Positions 1 to 10,860 of a stretch of DNA of 64,000 nucleotides are shown in pieces. The notes beneath the pieces were generated by a model that searched no databases, had not been told where the DNA came from, and was given only the letters and a program-made list of their open reading frames with translations. How positions within the stretch are numbered: position 1 is the first letter of the stretch; the number at the start of each line of letters is the position of its first letter. The translations under genes were made by a program, and so were the position numbers. Source of the DNA: Rhexocercosporidium sp. MPI-PUGE-AT-0058 (lineage: Eukaryota; Ascomycota; Leotiomycetes; Helotiales); NCBI GenBank assembly GCA_020746875.1, contig JAGTJL010000024.1, forward strand, positions 248,001 through 312,000, read 5' to 3'.

Positions 1-439
1 AACTTTTAATAAGGAGCTCGAAAAGGCCTCTTTTCTTAGCTAAAGGGTCTTAAATCTATTCTTATTATACGCTTATTCCTAAATAATTATCTTATCTACC
101 TATTTTCATACGCGGGTCCTTTTTCTACCTTTTAGGTTGTTTACGCCGTCCTTTGCATTTCTCTTAAGGCTACGTAATCTATAAATAACAGTTCCTTCTT
201 GTCTTTATTTCTCTTCTCACTTCTCTTCTCATTATCTTCTTATAGTTTTACTTATCTTCTTATATATCTTCTCATATATCTCTTCATATATCTCCTTATA
301 TATTTCCTTACTTAGATTCCTTCCCCCTTTTCTCTTATCTTTAATCCTTTATTTATTTTTCTAAGAAGTCTTTCTTTTCTCGTCTCTACTTTATATATTT
401 ATATCCGTATATATATATAGTTTTATTAGTTATAAGCAT
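1..439. other. AT-rich, RIP-degraded DNA without a gene
   Basis: No open frame of note. From about 185 to 330 the + strand is pyrimidine-rich, with short imperfect repeats of TTCTTCTCATATATCTC type. Composition is the same as in the flanking decayed repeats. I see nothing else in it. Confidence 0.6.
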
Positions 440-1118
440 TAAACAGGCAAAAAAATATATTAAAGATATGCTAAAATATAAGATTCCTTTGTCGATAAAG
501 GAAAAGGCGCCCACGTTCCTAATAGTAAAGAATTACGTCGATATAAAGGAGCTCTTATAGCAGCATGACTATTATAATTATATCCACGAAGAGTGCCGTA
601 TAGATTTAAATGCTGTTGTGCAAAAACAGGACCTGCAGTTGCAAACTGCATAACTCGGTATATATGACCAATTCTGTACGACAAATGCCTTATTAAAGAT
701 GTATTACTATACTTCTGCTAGGTTATAAGAAATATATAAGGCGAAATCTAAAGTAAGATATCAAGTCTAAAGCGGAATAGAACGACGCTTTCGGTGCTAA
801 TTATCCTTAGTAAGATCTTATTTGCATAGTTTTATAAAAAGATAAAAAGCTAAAGATTAAGATAATTTTATTAAAAGATGTTCCGAAAAGATAAGTTAAA
901 AGTGTTTATTCTAAAAGCTTAGGTAAATTGCTGATAATATATTCATAAATTAAAATATTCGTTATATAAGATATGTCGGACAAAATATCACGTGGTTATA
1001 GGGTAAAGAGGCTATATAGCCAAATACGCAGTTTACAGACTGCGGGTCCGCTTTTTGTACGTCAAGATATTAGAGCCCGCGCTTCTTTTTTTTGCTAACG
1101 GTTTCTTATTTTTATTTG
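440..1118 (+). pseudogene. DUF3435 (tyrosine-recombinase-like) relic, upstream part
   Basis: Read on + with stops ignored, this stretch gives phrases that I associate with the fungal DUF3435 family: FLIVKNYVDIKELL, then QHDYYNYIHEECRIDL, then YYYTSARL, and near the end FANGFLFLFA. DUF3435 proteins are tyrosine-recombinase-like; full-length members act as 'captain' recombinases of Starship giant transposons, and many copies are decayed. The frame is broken by many stops, as expected after RIP. The reading continues on the far side of the copia element: the two sides share the target duplication ATTTG, and joining them keeps the frame into GAFRNYNNIRNVF at about 9636. An extra segment sits between the second and third phrases and could be an intron. 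The minus-strand open frame at 460-684 is judged a chance product. Identification is from memory of the family, not a search. Confidence 0.55.
1114..1118. repeat. Target-site duplication ATTTG, left copy
   Basis: ATTTG lies directly before the left LTR of the copia element. The same five bases follow its right LTR at 9616-9620. A 5-bp duplication is usual for LTR retrotransposons and shows that the two LTRs belong to one insertion. Confidence 0.85.
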
Positions 1119-1302
1119 TGTCGTATAGGCACGGGCAGCTGCTCTCTTAGCACTGCACGTGACCTAATTAGGTTCTGCTACTGTAAACCGCCTTTAAGAG
1201 AATAACTATTTTCTCCTAATTCTTAAAGCTTTTAAAATAAAAATTAATCACTTCAATTTAATTATAACTACTTATAATGCTTTAATCTACTTTTATACCA
1301 CA
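1119..1302 (+). repeat. 5' LTR of copia A (184 bp)
   Basis: It begins TGTCGTATAGGCACGGGC and ends TATACCACA, with the usual TG...CA ends. The same 184-bp unit recurs at 9432 and 30017. After it comes a primer-binding-like stretch, ATTATAAGCC, related to the one in copia B (GTTATGAGCC). Confidence 0.85.
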
Positions 1303-4300
1303 ATTATAAGCCCTATTGACGAAGCTATTAATTTAAATAAAGCTTATAAAATAAGTTTATAAGTAAAGAACATCTGCTATACGTTATAAAGTTTTCTACT
1401 TTATTATAAAATATAATTCATACCGCTATTTTCTATTAACTCTTTTATTTTACTTTAAACAAATATAAAAGCCGAGCAATTAAACTCTCCAGTTCTTCTT
1501 CCTTTATCGAATACTCGGAGCTCACGAGAGCAACTCCTTCGCTATAATAGACTTAACTTCAGCCTCTTCTTTAAACAATCGAACTCTTTTTAATTACGAT
1601 AAGCGCACTTAAACTCCTTAATATTAGGCGTTTAAATCTTTTTATATTTTTTATAAAATATAAAATTCGGTAAACCTTACGTTATTAATTACTTTTAACC
1701 TTTTCGACGCCGAACCGAAACCCTTATTATTAAACGATTTAAAAATATAATAAAATAAAAAAACTATTAAATATAACTTCTAGGCTTAAGCGAAATAAGA
1801 CAAAGATACTCGCGACCTTATAAAGAAAGGCCTTAAGCCGAGCGCATTACTACCGGCAAAAGCTATAATTAAGAATATAACTTTAATATATATTACTTTT
1901 ATAAAAGAATACGTAAAGAAGCTCGTATAATAAACGGAAAAGGCTCGAGCTTATAAGGCAGCTTATAAATGGATTTAGGAGATAATTAATCCTTTTGTCT
2001 ACTAAAAAGTAATTAAGGAATACGAGAATAAGTAAGCTCGTATTAAAAAAAGCAATTAACTGAGATAATAAATAAAAGCTTTTAATTAAAATTATAGACT
2101 TTTTAATTACTTTTCCGGATCCTTAAGAGAGATTACGCCCCTTCGGAAATAAGTGCTTGCACGCTAATATAGTCTATTTATAAGAAGAAGCTCGCTATTA
2201 TTAAGGCAAGGCGAATTACTTTTAAAGAATAGCTTTAAAAATGAAAAGCGGCTTATTAAGATACTCTTTTATACGACTTATTAAACGTTAAAAGACTGCT
2301 AATAGTACTTGACTTTATTAAAACGGTATAAAAGAAGCTCGCACCGGAATAAGCGCGCGAACGGCACTCTGAATTACTAAGAAATAATACTCTCGAGGTA
2401 ATAAATTAGTACTTTTTATTTAATTACGTTAATTAGTTATTTATTTTTAATAAGGAATCACTTATAACCTTTAAATAATAAAAGATAATAAGCTTATATG
2501 TCACTCTTAAAAGAAGATTAAATACTCCCGTAACTTCGTCGGTTTAACGAAATTAATCGTTAAACACGCGAGTAAATACCTGCCCGTATAAGTATCGCTT
2601 TTACCGTTATAAGACTATTAATTATTATAGACTTCGGTATTACTACGACGGCTCGATAGCGAATAACTTCAGGAACTTATTATTAGTAAAAGAAATTAAA
2701 AAGATTCGACTCCGACTCGAAAGCGACTTCTTTAACCTCCGCCGAGAAATTACTAAACTTAATAAAAATATATTATTAATAGCGTAATTAATTTCCGGAC
2801 CGCCTTTCGGTAATTCCTTTTCTACTTAAGTATTAATAACTCTTATAGCTTTAAAGCCAGCTGCTTTAATAAAAGCAAAATACCTTAAAAACGTTTAGGT
2901 TTACTTTATAAACCTTAAATTTCTCGACAAAGCTCTCGCTATTACGGGAGTATACGTTATTATAAATATAAATTGTTATTCGCTCGCAGAAAGCACTTTA
3001 CTTAATAATAAAGCTATTACTCATTTAATAAATTTAAAAGCTCTCCTCGTCCCCGAAAGCTTTATTAAATCCATTATAAACGACAGCGTTAAAGCCGAAA
3101 TATTAAGCTTAATAATTAAAAGCCGCGGTACTCGAGTCTTTAAAAGTGCTTTTTATAGCTTTAATAAACCAAATATAAGCGATTTAACCCTCTTAAACGT
3201 CGCAGTCGTTAAAAGCTTTAATATTAATATTATTTCAGAAGCTCGCCTTTTATAAGTAAGAATTTAATATAATAATTTAAATTATACTTTACGTATAAGA
3301 ATAGCTAAAAATAATCTGGTTTTAAAGCAATTACAGCAATAGTTTAATTTAACTTTCTTTAAATATAAGCTTTTTAATTACTCTTCGGTTTCTCTAATTA
3401 TTCGTCGTATTTTAACTTACTTAAATTATAGCTTTTTAATATTTTTAACGCTAAAAAAGAGCATTCGCTAAAGCTTTTAATTAAGTAGAAGATATTTAAA
3501 GCCATAAGTCGACGAAGCCTACTTATAATATCTGCGCGCAAGTCACTTAAGAAAAAAAGCTTTAGAAAACCTAATAAAAAATACGCGTAACGTCGAGATT
3601 TAAGGCTTAATTCAATTAAAATATAAGTATTATACAGTACTTATAATATAATAAATAACAAATTGTTAGAAAAAGCAGCAACTCGTCCTTTTTACCGCAT
3701 TTCTTAAGATTTATTCGACTTTTTAGTAAAATTTAATAAGAATAGCTAGCTTTTATTAATTAAAAACGAATATAATAAGAAATTTTATAAGCGGCTTTTA
3801 AAAACTAAAAAATTAATCGCCGTCTTAAATACTTTTAAACTGTTTAAAGCGTAAACAAGACGCTAATTCGGGCTCTCGATTTGCAAAATACGCTAAGATA
3901 ACAATACTTTAATTATAAGAATTAATAAATTAATTAAATATAAAAAGTAATATAAAAAGAATAATATTAATATTAAATCTATTTTCTTATATATATACTA
4001 ACCTAATAAAAGAGATAAGCGCGTAATTAAAGAAATAATCGATAAATTAATTAAAATGCGCTTTTTTACTAATTTACCCCGGGGGTTTTAAACGAAATCA
4101 GTAATAGCGGCAATTATTCTTTATAATATAAATTTATCTACTCGTAAAGACTTTAAGAGTCTAAATAAAATATTCTAAGCCTGGTTTAAGTAATATTTTC
4201 GGTATTACGACCCCAAGCTTACGCTGAAACTGATAACCGATTTACGGCCTAACTAAAGCAACTTATATACGTACGGCTATAAAGCTTATTTTATAATTAA

Positions 4301-4783
4301 AGACCGAGAAGCTCTCCGCTAAAAGAAAGCTTTTAAAATCAACCCGCGAGCGCACCTTAATTACTTAATTAAATACGTCTTATTTAATATTTATAAGATT
4401 TAAATGCTTTAATTATAATATATAATAATAACTCGGAATATTACTTTTAATAAAACCTTCTTTTATTTAAGATCTTTAAATATAAAGAAAGCGATCGGCT
4501 AGCCGCGCTTAATATTAAAAGATTTTATAAAAATACTAAAAGAAGAAGAAGAAAATTAAAACGCTGGTTTTATTATAATTAACCGATTAAACGCACTTAA
4601 TATATTAAAATCAAAAACACCGTCTATCACCCCGAACGGAAAACAATTAAGCGAAGCAATAAGCGCTATAAAAGTCGACGAGCTTATAAGCTCGGAGGTA
4701 AAGCTATCTGCTCCTTCTTTAACTAAGTTAATAAAAGTAAATACGCCACTTCCAGCTAATTTAATAATTCTTAATTTTATTCA
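1303..4783 (+). pseudogene. copia A gag, protease and integrase, degraded
   Basis: Residual protein motifs can be read on + if stops are ignored. Near 2995-3040 a protease-like LNNKAITHLIN stands where copia proteases have an Asp-containing active site; the Asp codon now reads Asn. From about 4260 to 4440 a typical copia integrase C-terminal stretch is visible: YTYGYKAYFIIKD, then PRAHLNYLIKYV, then IIITRNITFNKTFFY. The first 1.4 kb is gag-like only by position; its beginning matches the copia B copy at 30201-30948 and 37658-37857. The reading stops abruptly at 4783, where a foreign LTR is inserted. No expressed product is expected. Confidence 0.75.
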
Positions 4784-5105
4784 TGTTGGATTTCACTTCG
4801 GTAACTCGTGCCGATTTTACCCTGGAATAGCCGAAGGAGTTTCCACTGCTTACGCGGCCCGGAAATTACCTTTATATTCCGGGAAATTACGCTCGTATTT
4901 AATTACGTAGCTCGTATAAGCTACGTAATTAGTTACGTAGTCGTAAAAGCTTCTAGAGAAGCTATTATTTTATATATAATTATTAAAGAGCTATTCTAAC
5001 TCTTTAAATAAGTAAGCAAGCAAGTAATCAATTCTACTTTGTCTTTAATCACGTGTCCTCACCTACTGCGCTTCCTCATTCCTGATTGGCTCGCCTATTC
5101 TCACA
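4784..5105 (+). repeat. Solo LTR of a second LTR family (322 bp), + orientation
   Basis: It starts TGTTGGATTTCACTTCGG and ends GCCTATTCTCACA. A reverse-oriented copy of the same length lies at 7129-7450, and a third, 308 bp, at 38028-38335. The 5 bases before it are ATTCA and those after it TCGCT, so its own target duplication is not intact; the partners are found at the inverted copy. Inside is a 13-bp stem with a 6-base loop at 4900-4931. The short open frame at 4808-4999 lies wholly within the LTR and is not a gene. Confidence 0.85.
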
Positions 5106-7128
5106 TCGCTGAAGTGCTATAAGTTCTTTACCGGTGCGCTTAATTCCAAAAAGCTTTGCTTATATTATAAACGTGGTAATTATATCTTATAAAGCTGTTT
5201 TTTAAAAGATTAAACTTTTAAAAAGTATAAAGATATATTTATTAAAAGATTGTTTTATATCGATATCGTCCGTAAAAGAAGTATTTAATACTATTATAAG
5301 GTAAGAGTCGCGCAGCTTATAGCTATAAGTAATCGTAAGAAACAAGTATCGAAAAGGTAACGAATTATTTAGTTAATTGCAATTAAGTGCTTTCGGAAAG
5401 GATTAATTAAGAAGTGAGAAAGCCTTAAAGTAATAAAAACGAAGTTTACGCGTAATATAATTATAATATAAAGCACTAATTTAACTTTTTCTTAAAACTC
5501 TTTAATTTAAGCTAAAGTAGCTTATTCTTGATTCTTTAGTAGCTCGACTTAAGGTAATAGTGTATTTAGGCAATTTTTATTTATTAATTTAAATTAAAGA
5601 ATAATTTTTTAAATATAAGTGTTATATATTAAAGAAATAGTCTTTGCTAATCGATTTTTAATAATACGAACGCCTAAGAATTATTCCGTTTACTCTTCTC
5701 CAATAAGTTTATATACTGTATTTAAGCCGTCGATAATTAGTTTAGCGTTTTTAAAAGCCGAAGTGTGGTAGAGTACTTGAATATCGTCGATATAGAATAT
5801 CACAAATATTATACGTTGCTTATTTATAAATATATAAGGCTTTTTTTTATAAGCGATTCGATTAATCCTAAAGTTATTGAAATATAAGTGAAGTCACCGT
5901 ATTATAACGCCGGTGAGTCTTTAAGTCTATAAAGTGCGCGATTAATCTTTATTACTATTCTGTTTTATTTAAAACCGTTCAGTAAATAATAATATACGCG
6001 AGCACTTATTTTACTTCGTTTGGCGTTAATAAAAGTATTTATTATATTAAATTAAATTATTTTTAAATTAAATTAAGTTATAATAGCTATAGCGGTTCTA
6101 AAAGAGCGAGTAGCTAAAGTAGCTATATATATTAATGAAATTAACGTTTTAAGCTATAAGTCTCTTTTTATAACGATTCGGGGGCGATAACAGGTTAAAT
6201 ACTTTAACCAATCGACTTTAGCGTAAAATACTTATTTTAAAGGAATTAATTACTCGGTAATAAAGGTATATTTAACGACTTTTTAGTAATTACGCGACTT
6301 AAGATTAATAATCTCTTTAATAGCGTCGGCTCGGAAGTACTTTTTTAACGAGTAATCCTTAAGGTTTTTCTAATTTAATAAGTCCTTAAGCATTTATAAT
6401 TAATAAATCCGTAAAAGCTTAATTAATTATTGAATTTTAATATTTTTAAATATAAACGCTAATATAATAGCGTAAACTACGCTTAAGTCTTTTCTGTCTC
6501 TTTATATTAGTTTTTAATTAAGTTAAAAAGTCTTTAGAAAATCTTTTAAGTATTCGCGGTTACTTAATAATTATAATAATTCTATAATTAGCTTTTTAAT
6601 AATTATTATATAAACGCTTCGATTTGGTTTCGTTATTTTATTATTAATTCGAGTCTTTCGATTTTTATTAATTGCTCAGTCTTTTATTTTTTTCTTTTTA
6701 AGAGGTTTAAGTAAGCCGGAATTTAATTTAATTAAAGCCGGGAGTAATAAGCGTAAACTTGACTTTTTGTCTTCTTTTAATTCCGATAATTACGGATGCT
6801 TTTTATATTTAATTGCTTAAGGTAAAGCTTTTAATTAATTAAGGCCGATATTTTCTTTAAATGCTTTTTAACGCTTAAAATCGCGTTCTTAGTTATATAG
6901 TTTTTTAAAGTAAATTATAACTTATAATATCGACTTCCGCTTAGGGCTTATATTACTTTAGAAGTTTAATATATTACGTAAGATATTTTTCTTAGTTGCG
7001 CTTTTAGACGCTAATTATTTTAAAGTATTAGCTTGTTTTAAGACTTAATTAAGGTGCTCGTGAGTAAGAAGTCTAATATTCTTTTTTAGTTGAATTACTT
7101 CCGAGTTCTTATTAACGAGCGGCTGAAT
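5106..7128 (-). pseudogene. copia A reverse transcriptase/RNase H, inverted segment
   Basis: On the minus strand this segment reads as copia reverse transcriptase: INRALYRLKDSPALYN, then DDI followed by VLYHTSAFKN, then FLGVRIIKNRLAKTI, then TRVNFVFI. Those are the standard order and spacing of the copia RT palm and thumb. The direction is opposite to the protease-integrase part of the same element. The segment lies exactly between the two inverted solo LTRs, and the swapped target duplications show that it was flipped by recombination between them. Many stops; no active product. Confidence 0.8.
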
Positions 7129-7450
7129 TGTGAGAATAGGCGAGCCAATCAGGAATGAGGAAGCGCAGTAAGTGAGGACACGTGATTAAAGACAAAGTAG
7201 AATTGATTGCTTGCTTGCTTATTTGCTTAAAGAGTTAGAATAGCTCTTTAGTAATTATATATAAAATAATAGCTTCTTTAGAAGCTTTTACGACTACGTA
7301 ACTAATTACGTAGCTTATACGAGCTACGTAATTAAATACGAGCGTAATTTCCCGGAATACAAAGGTAATTTCCGGGCCGCGTAAGCAGTGGAAACTCCTT
7401 CGGCTATTCCAGGGTAAAATCGGCACGAGTTACCGAAGTGAAATCCAATA
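7129..7450 (-). repeat. Solo LTR of the second family (322 bp), minus orientation
   Basis: Reverse complement of the LTR at 4784-5105, of identical length. The outer end AAATCCAATA shows the first bases as TATTGG instead of TGTTGG, a G-to-A change in keeping with RIP. It is flanked by TGAAT on the left and AGCGA on the right, which are the reverse complements of the ATTCA and TCGCT that flank the other LTR. The short open frame at 7235-7426 is LTR sequence. Confidence 0.85.
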
Positions 7451-9431
7451 AGCGATTCTTTTAAGAATTACGCCTTAATATAAAAGCAACTTAAATAATT
7501 TTCTATAATAATTAATAAATAATTCGGTTAATTATTAATAAAAATTAGTATATTTTTATTAAGTTGCGCCACGTTAATATTCAAAATATATAATTACGTT
7601 AAGAGTTTTAAAAAAGCACTTTTATAATAAAATATCTTCTTATAAGTTATATGTTAATTAATAAATTTATTAAAAACCTCTCTCGGTAAAAATTTAAAAC
7701 ATTTATTACTCTTATTAATTTAATAAATATTCGTACTTAACTAAAGTAACTCCTTTAAGAAACTCGCTTTAAAGCAGTCTTTTATATATATTCTTTACTT
7801 TTCATTTATTCTCAGAATAATTATATAATAAACTTACCTTTTAATTAAAGAACTTTATTTATATTATTATATATTCTTTTATAAAATTCTCTTTTATAAT
7901 TTTCTATTTATAATTTTATCTTATTAAAAATTAATTAAGCTCGGAAATATAAATTATTATATTTTAAAAAGCTAATTATTTTTAATAATTCTTTATTTCA
8001 AAAGTAAACGCAAGCTTTAATTTCTAAAATATAAGGAAATACTTAAAGAATAAGAAGTTCTTAAGCTTTAGAAAATAAAAAAGCAGCTTATTTATTAAAA
8101 AATAAAAAGCCTAAAACCTCTCGAATTAACTTACTTAAAGTATTAGTTATTATATTAACCAGCTTTTTAACGCGAGCAACTTAAGCCTCTTACTCAGGAA
8201 TAAGAATAACTCTATAAGTAAACATAATTTAAAAGGCCAGAATACTAAAGCCCGGACTATAAGCGCGCGAGCAGCTCCGGTAACAGCTTTAGCAGCAGCA
8301 ATAACGCAAGCAGCTTCAGTAATAGCAGTAATAATAAAATAGTCAGCTGTTCCCTCGTTACCTTTCTTAATAAAGAAAGTACTTATAGCGGCAGTAATCT
8401 TTTCTTTAGTAATACGAGTATAAGCTGCAAAAGTAATTAAAAGCTTTTCTGTTTTTTTTAAGAGATTAATTAAATTAGTTTAATTTTTTAAAAATAAAAC
8501 AAATAATTTACCGTTCTCTTTATTATTATTATTTCTATTATTACTTTTAAATCTACTAGCAGCTCTTAAATTAACTCCACTACTAAAACTAATAGCAACG
8601 CTAGTAATAGCAGCTCCACTAATATTACCACCCTTAAAAGCGGCACGAACCGGGATTTTTAACTGCTTTTACTCTTAGAAAAATCAGTAATAAATCAAAA
8701 AATAAGAAAAGAGCACTAAATCGACTTACTTTCTTACTAGTTTTATTCTTTAACGCATTATAATATACGAAGAAAAAAACTTAAGCAGCAGCGAGAGTAA
8801 TTACGCACTTATAGCCGGACGAGTAAGCGAAGCAGTAAGCACTCTTTCTAACGGTATCGTAGCATTAACCGCTACCTTTTATTTGAAAAGCGCTATTAAT
8901 ATAGCCTAAATAAACTATTATATAAGCACCTACTAACTGCTTTAAAGCCCAGAGAGCAGCAGCGGCACGGCGAGAAGCGGAGACGGGAATAGAAGCAGCC
9001 GACAGTCGTGCTTTAGCGACGACTTTCTTCTTATTATTAATAATAGCCTTAACCTATTATAAATCAGCGGTTATTCTTTAATTAATTAATCTTTAATTAA
9101 TTAATCTCCGATTAGTAAATCGAAAATAATAAATCGAAAATCGAGCTACTTACTTTACTTTAGCAAGCAGATCGTCGTTCTGCTATAACGATTTTGGCGA
9201 AGCGCTTAAAAACACCCATAATATCGAAGAGAGCACTTGATTAATTAATAAATTAATTAAGTAATAGATCGAGAGCAATCGATCTGTGAATTATCGAATA
9301 TTTACAAGTTGTTTGCCTGATTACCGCATACAAATGAATTTGTTTACCTAATTCTTTCTTATTATTTGCTCTCGCTTAATACAGCTAATCACAATAACAG
9401 TAGCTTACTACTATTAATTACTTAAGGAGTA
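7451..9431 (+). other. 3' region of copia A, function unknown
   Basis: About 2 kb between the end of the reverse transcriptase/RNase H segment and the 3' LTR. The first few hundred bases may hold the end of RNase H. The rest is not recognised. Around 8260-8640 the + strand has runs of GCAGC/GTAATAGCAG type that escaped much of the AT drift and would encode Ala/Ser-rich stretches. A purine-rich tract, TTAAGGAGTATA, lies just before the 3' LTR and fits a polypurine tract. Copia C also has an unusually long 3' region. Confidence 0.5.
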
Positions 9432-9615
9432 TATCGTATAAGCACGGGCAGCTGCTCTCTTAGTACTGCACGTGACCTAATTAGGTTCTGCTACTATAAA
9501 CCGCCTTTAAGAGAATAACTGTTTTCTTCTAATTCTTAAAGCTTTTAAAATAATAATTAATCACTTCAATTCAATTACAACTGCTCATAGTGCTTTAATC
9601 CACTTCTATACCACA
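9432..9615 (+). repeat. 3' LTR of copia A (184 bp)
   Basis: Same length as the 5' LTR; it begins TATCGTATAAGC, where TG has become TA, and ends TATACCACA. It is followed by ATTTG, the second copy of the target duplication. Confidence 0.85.
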
Positions 9616-10860
9616 ATTTGCTATTTCGGTCGGCGCATTCAGGAATTATAATAATATTAGGAATGTCTTTACTGCTAAACCGCCGCCGGGCAAAAAGTAC
9701 CGGATTATAGATTAAGCGGATAAGATATTAAAAGATTCAGTTTTTCTAAAGATATCTGTAAATACACCGACCGAGAAGACTAAAAATAAGACCCGTAAGG
9801 CTATTAGTATTTAGACTAAGCAAAAAAAGCTAGTTTTATAAAAAAAGATAGGGCTTTATGCCGCCAGTCGCGAAGCGCTTATTAAAGTAAATAGTAAAGT
9901 ATACTCATTTCGAACAAATTTATAGTGCAGCAAGCTAATTAGCAATAAACGGTGATTATTCATTAAAGTAAGTTATGAAGTTTGCCGCGCATAAGAACTT
10001 AAAAACTCTTATCGGCTATTACTTAAATAATATAAATAATATAAATAATATAAATAATATAAATAATATAAATAATATAAATAATATAAATAATATAAAT
10101 AATATAAATAATATAAATAATATAAATAATATAAATAATATAAATAATATAAATAATATAAATAATATAAATAATATAAATAATATAAATAATATAAATA
10201 ATATAAATAATATAAATAATATAAATAATATAAATAATATAAATAATATAAATAATATAAATAATATAAATAATATAAATAATATAAATAATATAAATAA
10301 CATAAATAATATAATAGTCTTTCTTAGCTTAGAGCTACGGCGGGATCTTATAAAAGACTTCTGCTTTACGTTTATAAAGAAAAACCCGAATCTCTAGCAC
10401 TCACTTCTAAGAAAGCGCCTAAATAAGCTAAAATAGCGCTGGGATTTTACCGAACTTAATGAGTAAATTAATAATCTCTTCGCTTAAATTACGGCTGCTA
10501 TTACGGAGAAAAGGCGCTAAGAGCTCAAGTCTTAACGGCGTTATATTTATAATTAGCGCTGAAAGCTTATTAATAAAGAATTAGCAAACTACCGCAAGAC
10601 GTAACGACGAGTATATATTACTTAATATAAGGTAAATAATTAAAGCGAGTAACATCGCAGTTATTTTAACCGTATTATCCGCCGTATAATTCCTGAGCGC
10701 GATCGCCTCGCTCGTACTTTACCGATCGCCGCCCCGCTGCGAAGTCTAGAAAGTATCTCCGTTCTTTAAGATCTTATAACGCTTCGCATAAACGATTCCC
10801 GTATTACGTATTAAGAGAAGACAATTGACTTCTAGGACGGAGATTGCTTGGCCCAAAAAG
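9616..10860 (+). pseudogene. DUF3435 relic, downstream part
   Basis: Continues the relic at 440-1118 across the copia insertion. On + it reads GAFRNYNNIRNVF (about 9636), PPPGKKYRIID, ASREALIKVNSKVYSFR, then from 9975 MKFAAHKNLKTLIGYYLN, followed by a long INN repeat, then LELRRDLIKDF and KKNPNL, and near 10680 IIPERDRLARTLP. This order resembles the C-terminal half of DUF3435 proteins, including the His-containing FAAHKN box of the tyrosine-recombinase fold. A 32-unit 9-bp minisatellite has expanded inside the frame. Stops and AT-drift indicate RIP. The gene is not functional. Base composition returns to normal at about 10860. Confidence 0.6.
10025..10313 (+). repeat. 9-bp minisatellite, about 32 units
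   Basis: Tandem array of ATAAATAAT (equivalently AATATAAAT) with perfect 9-base periodicity and a single visible variant, T to C at 10301. Because the unit is a multiple of three, it is translated as repeated Ile-Asn-Asn on + and adds about 96 residues without closing the frame. The 94-residue frame on the minus strand (repeated Leu-Phe-Ile) is a by-product. It is not a CRISPR: there are no unique spacers. Confidence 0.95.

Larger units (their letters stand above)
1119..9615 (+). mobile_element. Ty1/copia retrotransposon A, complete but dead, with nested LTR insertions
   Basis: The element is bounded by two 184-bp LTRs (1119-1302 and 9432-9615), flanked by ATTTG on both sides. It inserted into the DUF3435 gene. 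Internal order on + is gag-like region, protease and integrase up to 4783. Reverse transcriptase/RNase H follows, but is now in reverse orientation (5106-7128) between two inverted 322-bp solo LTRs of another family. A long 3' region (7451-9431) follows. The copia order (integrase before reverse transcriptase) settles the superfamily. All frames are riddled with stops, and the two LTRs differ mainly by transitions. Without the nested LTRs and their duplications the element would be about 7.8 kb, long for copia because of the 3' region. Confidence 0.85.

Noticed and set aside
4808..7426. Two near-identical 63-residue proteins at 4808-4999 (+) and 7235-7426 (-)
   Set aside because: Both lie entirely inside the inverted copies of the 322-bp LTR; no domain and no independent support.
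4784..7450. A foldback DNA transposon with 322-bp inverted ends
   Set aside because: The interior is copia reverse transcriptase continuing the host element, and the flanking 5-mers are swapped between the ends rather than duplicated outside, so inversion between solo LTRs explains it better.
10019..10303. 94-residue minus-strand frame of repeated Leu-Phe-Ile
   Set aside because: It is only the reverse reading of the 9-bp minisatellite.
10025..10313. CRISPR-like array
   Set aside because: Contiguous 9-bp units with no spacers, in a eukaryotic genome: a minisatellite.
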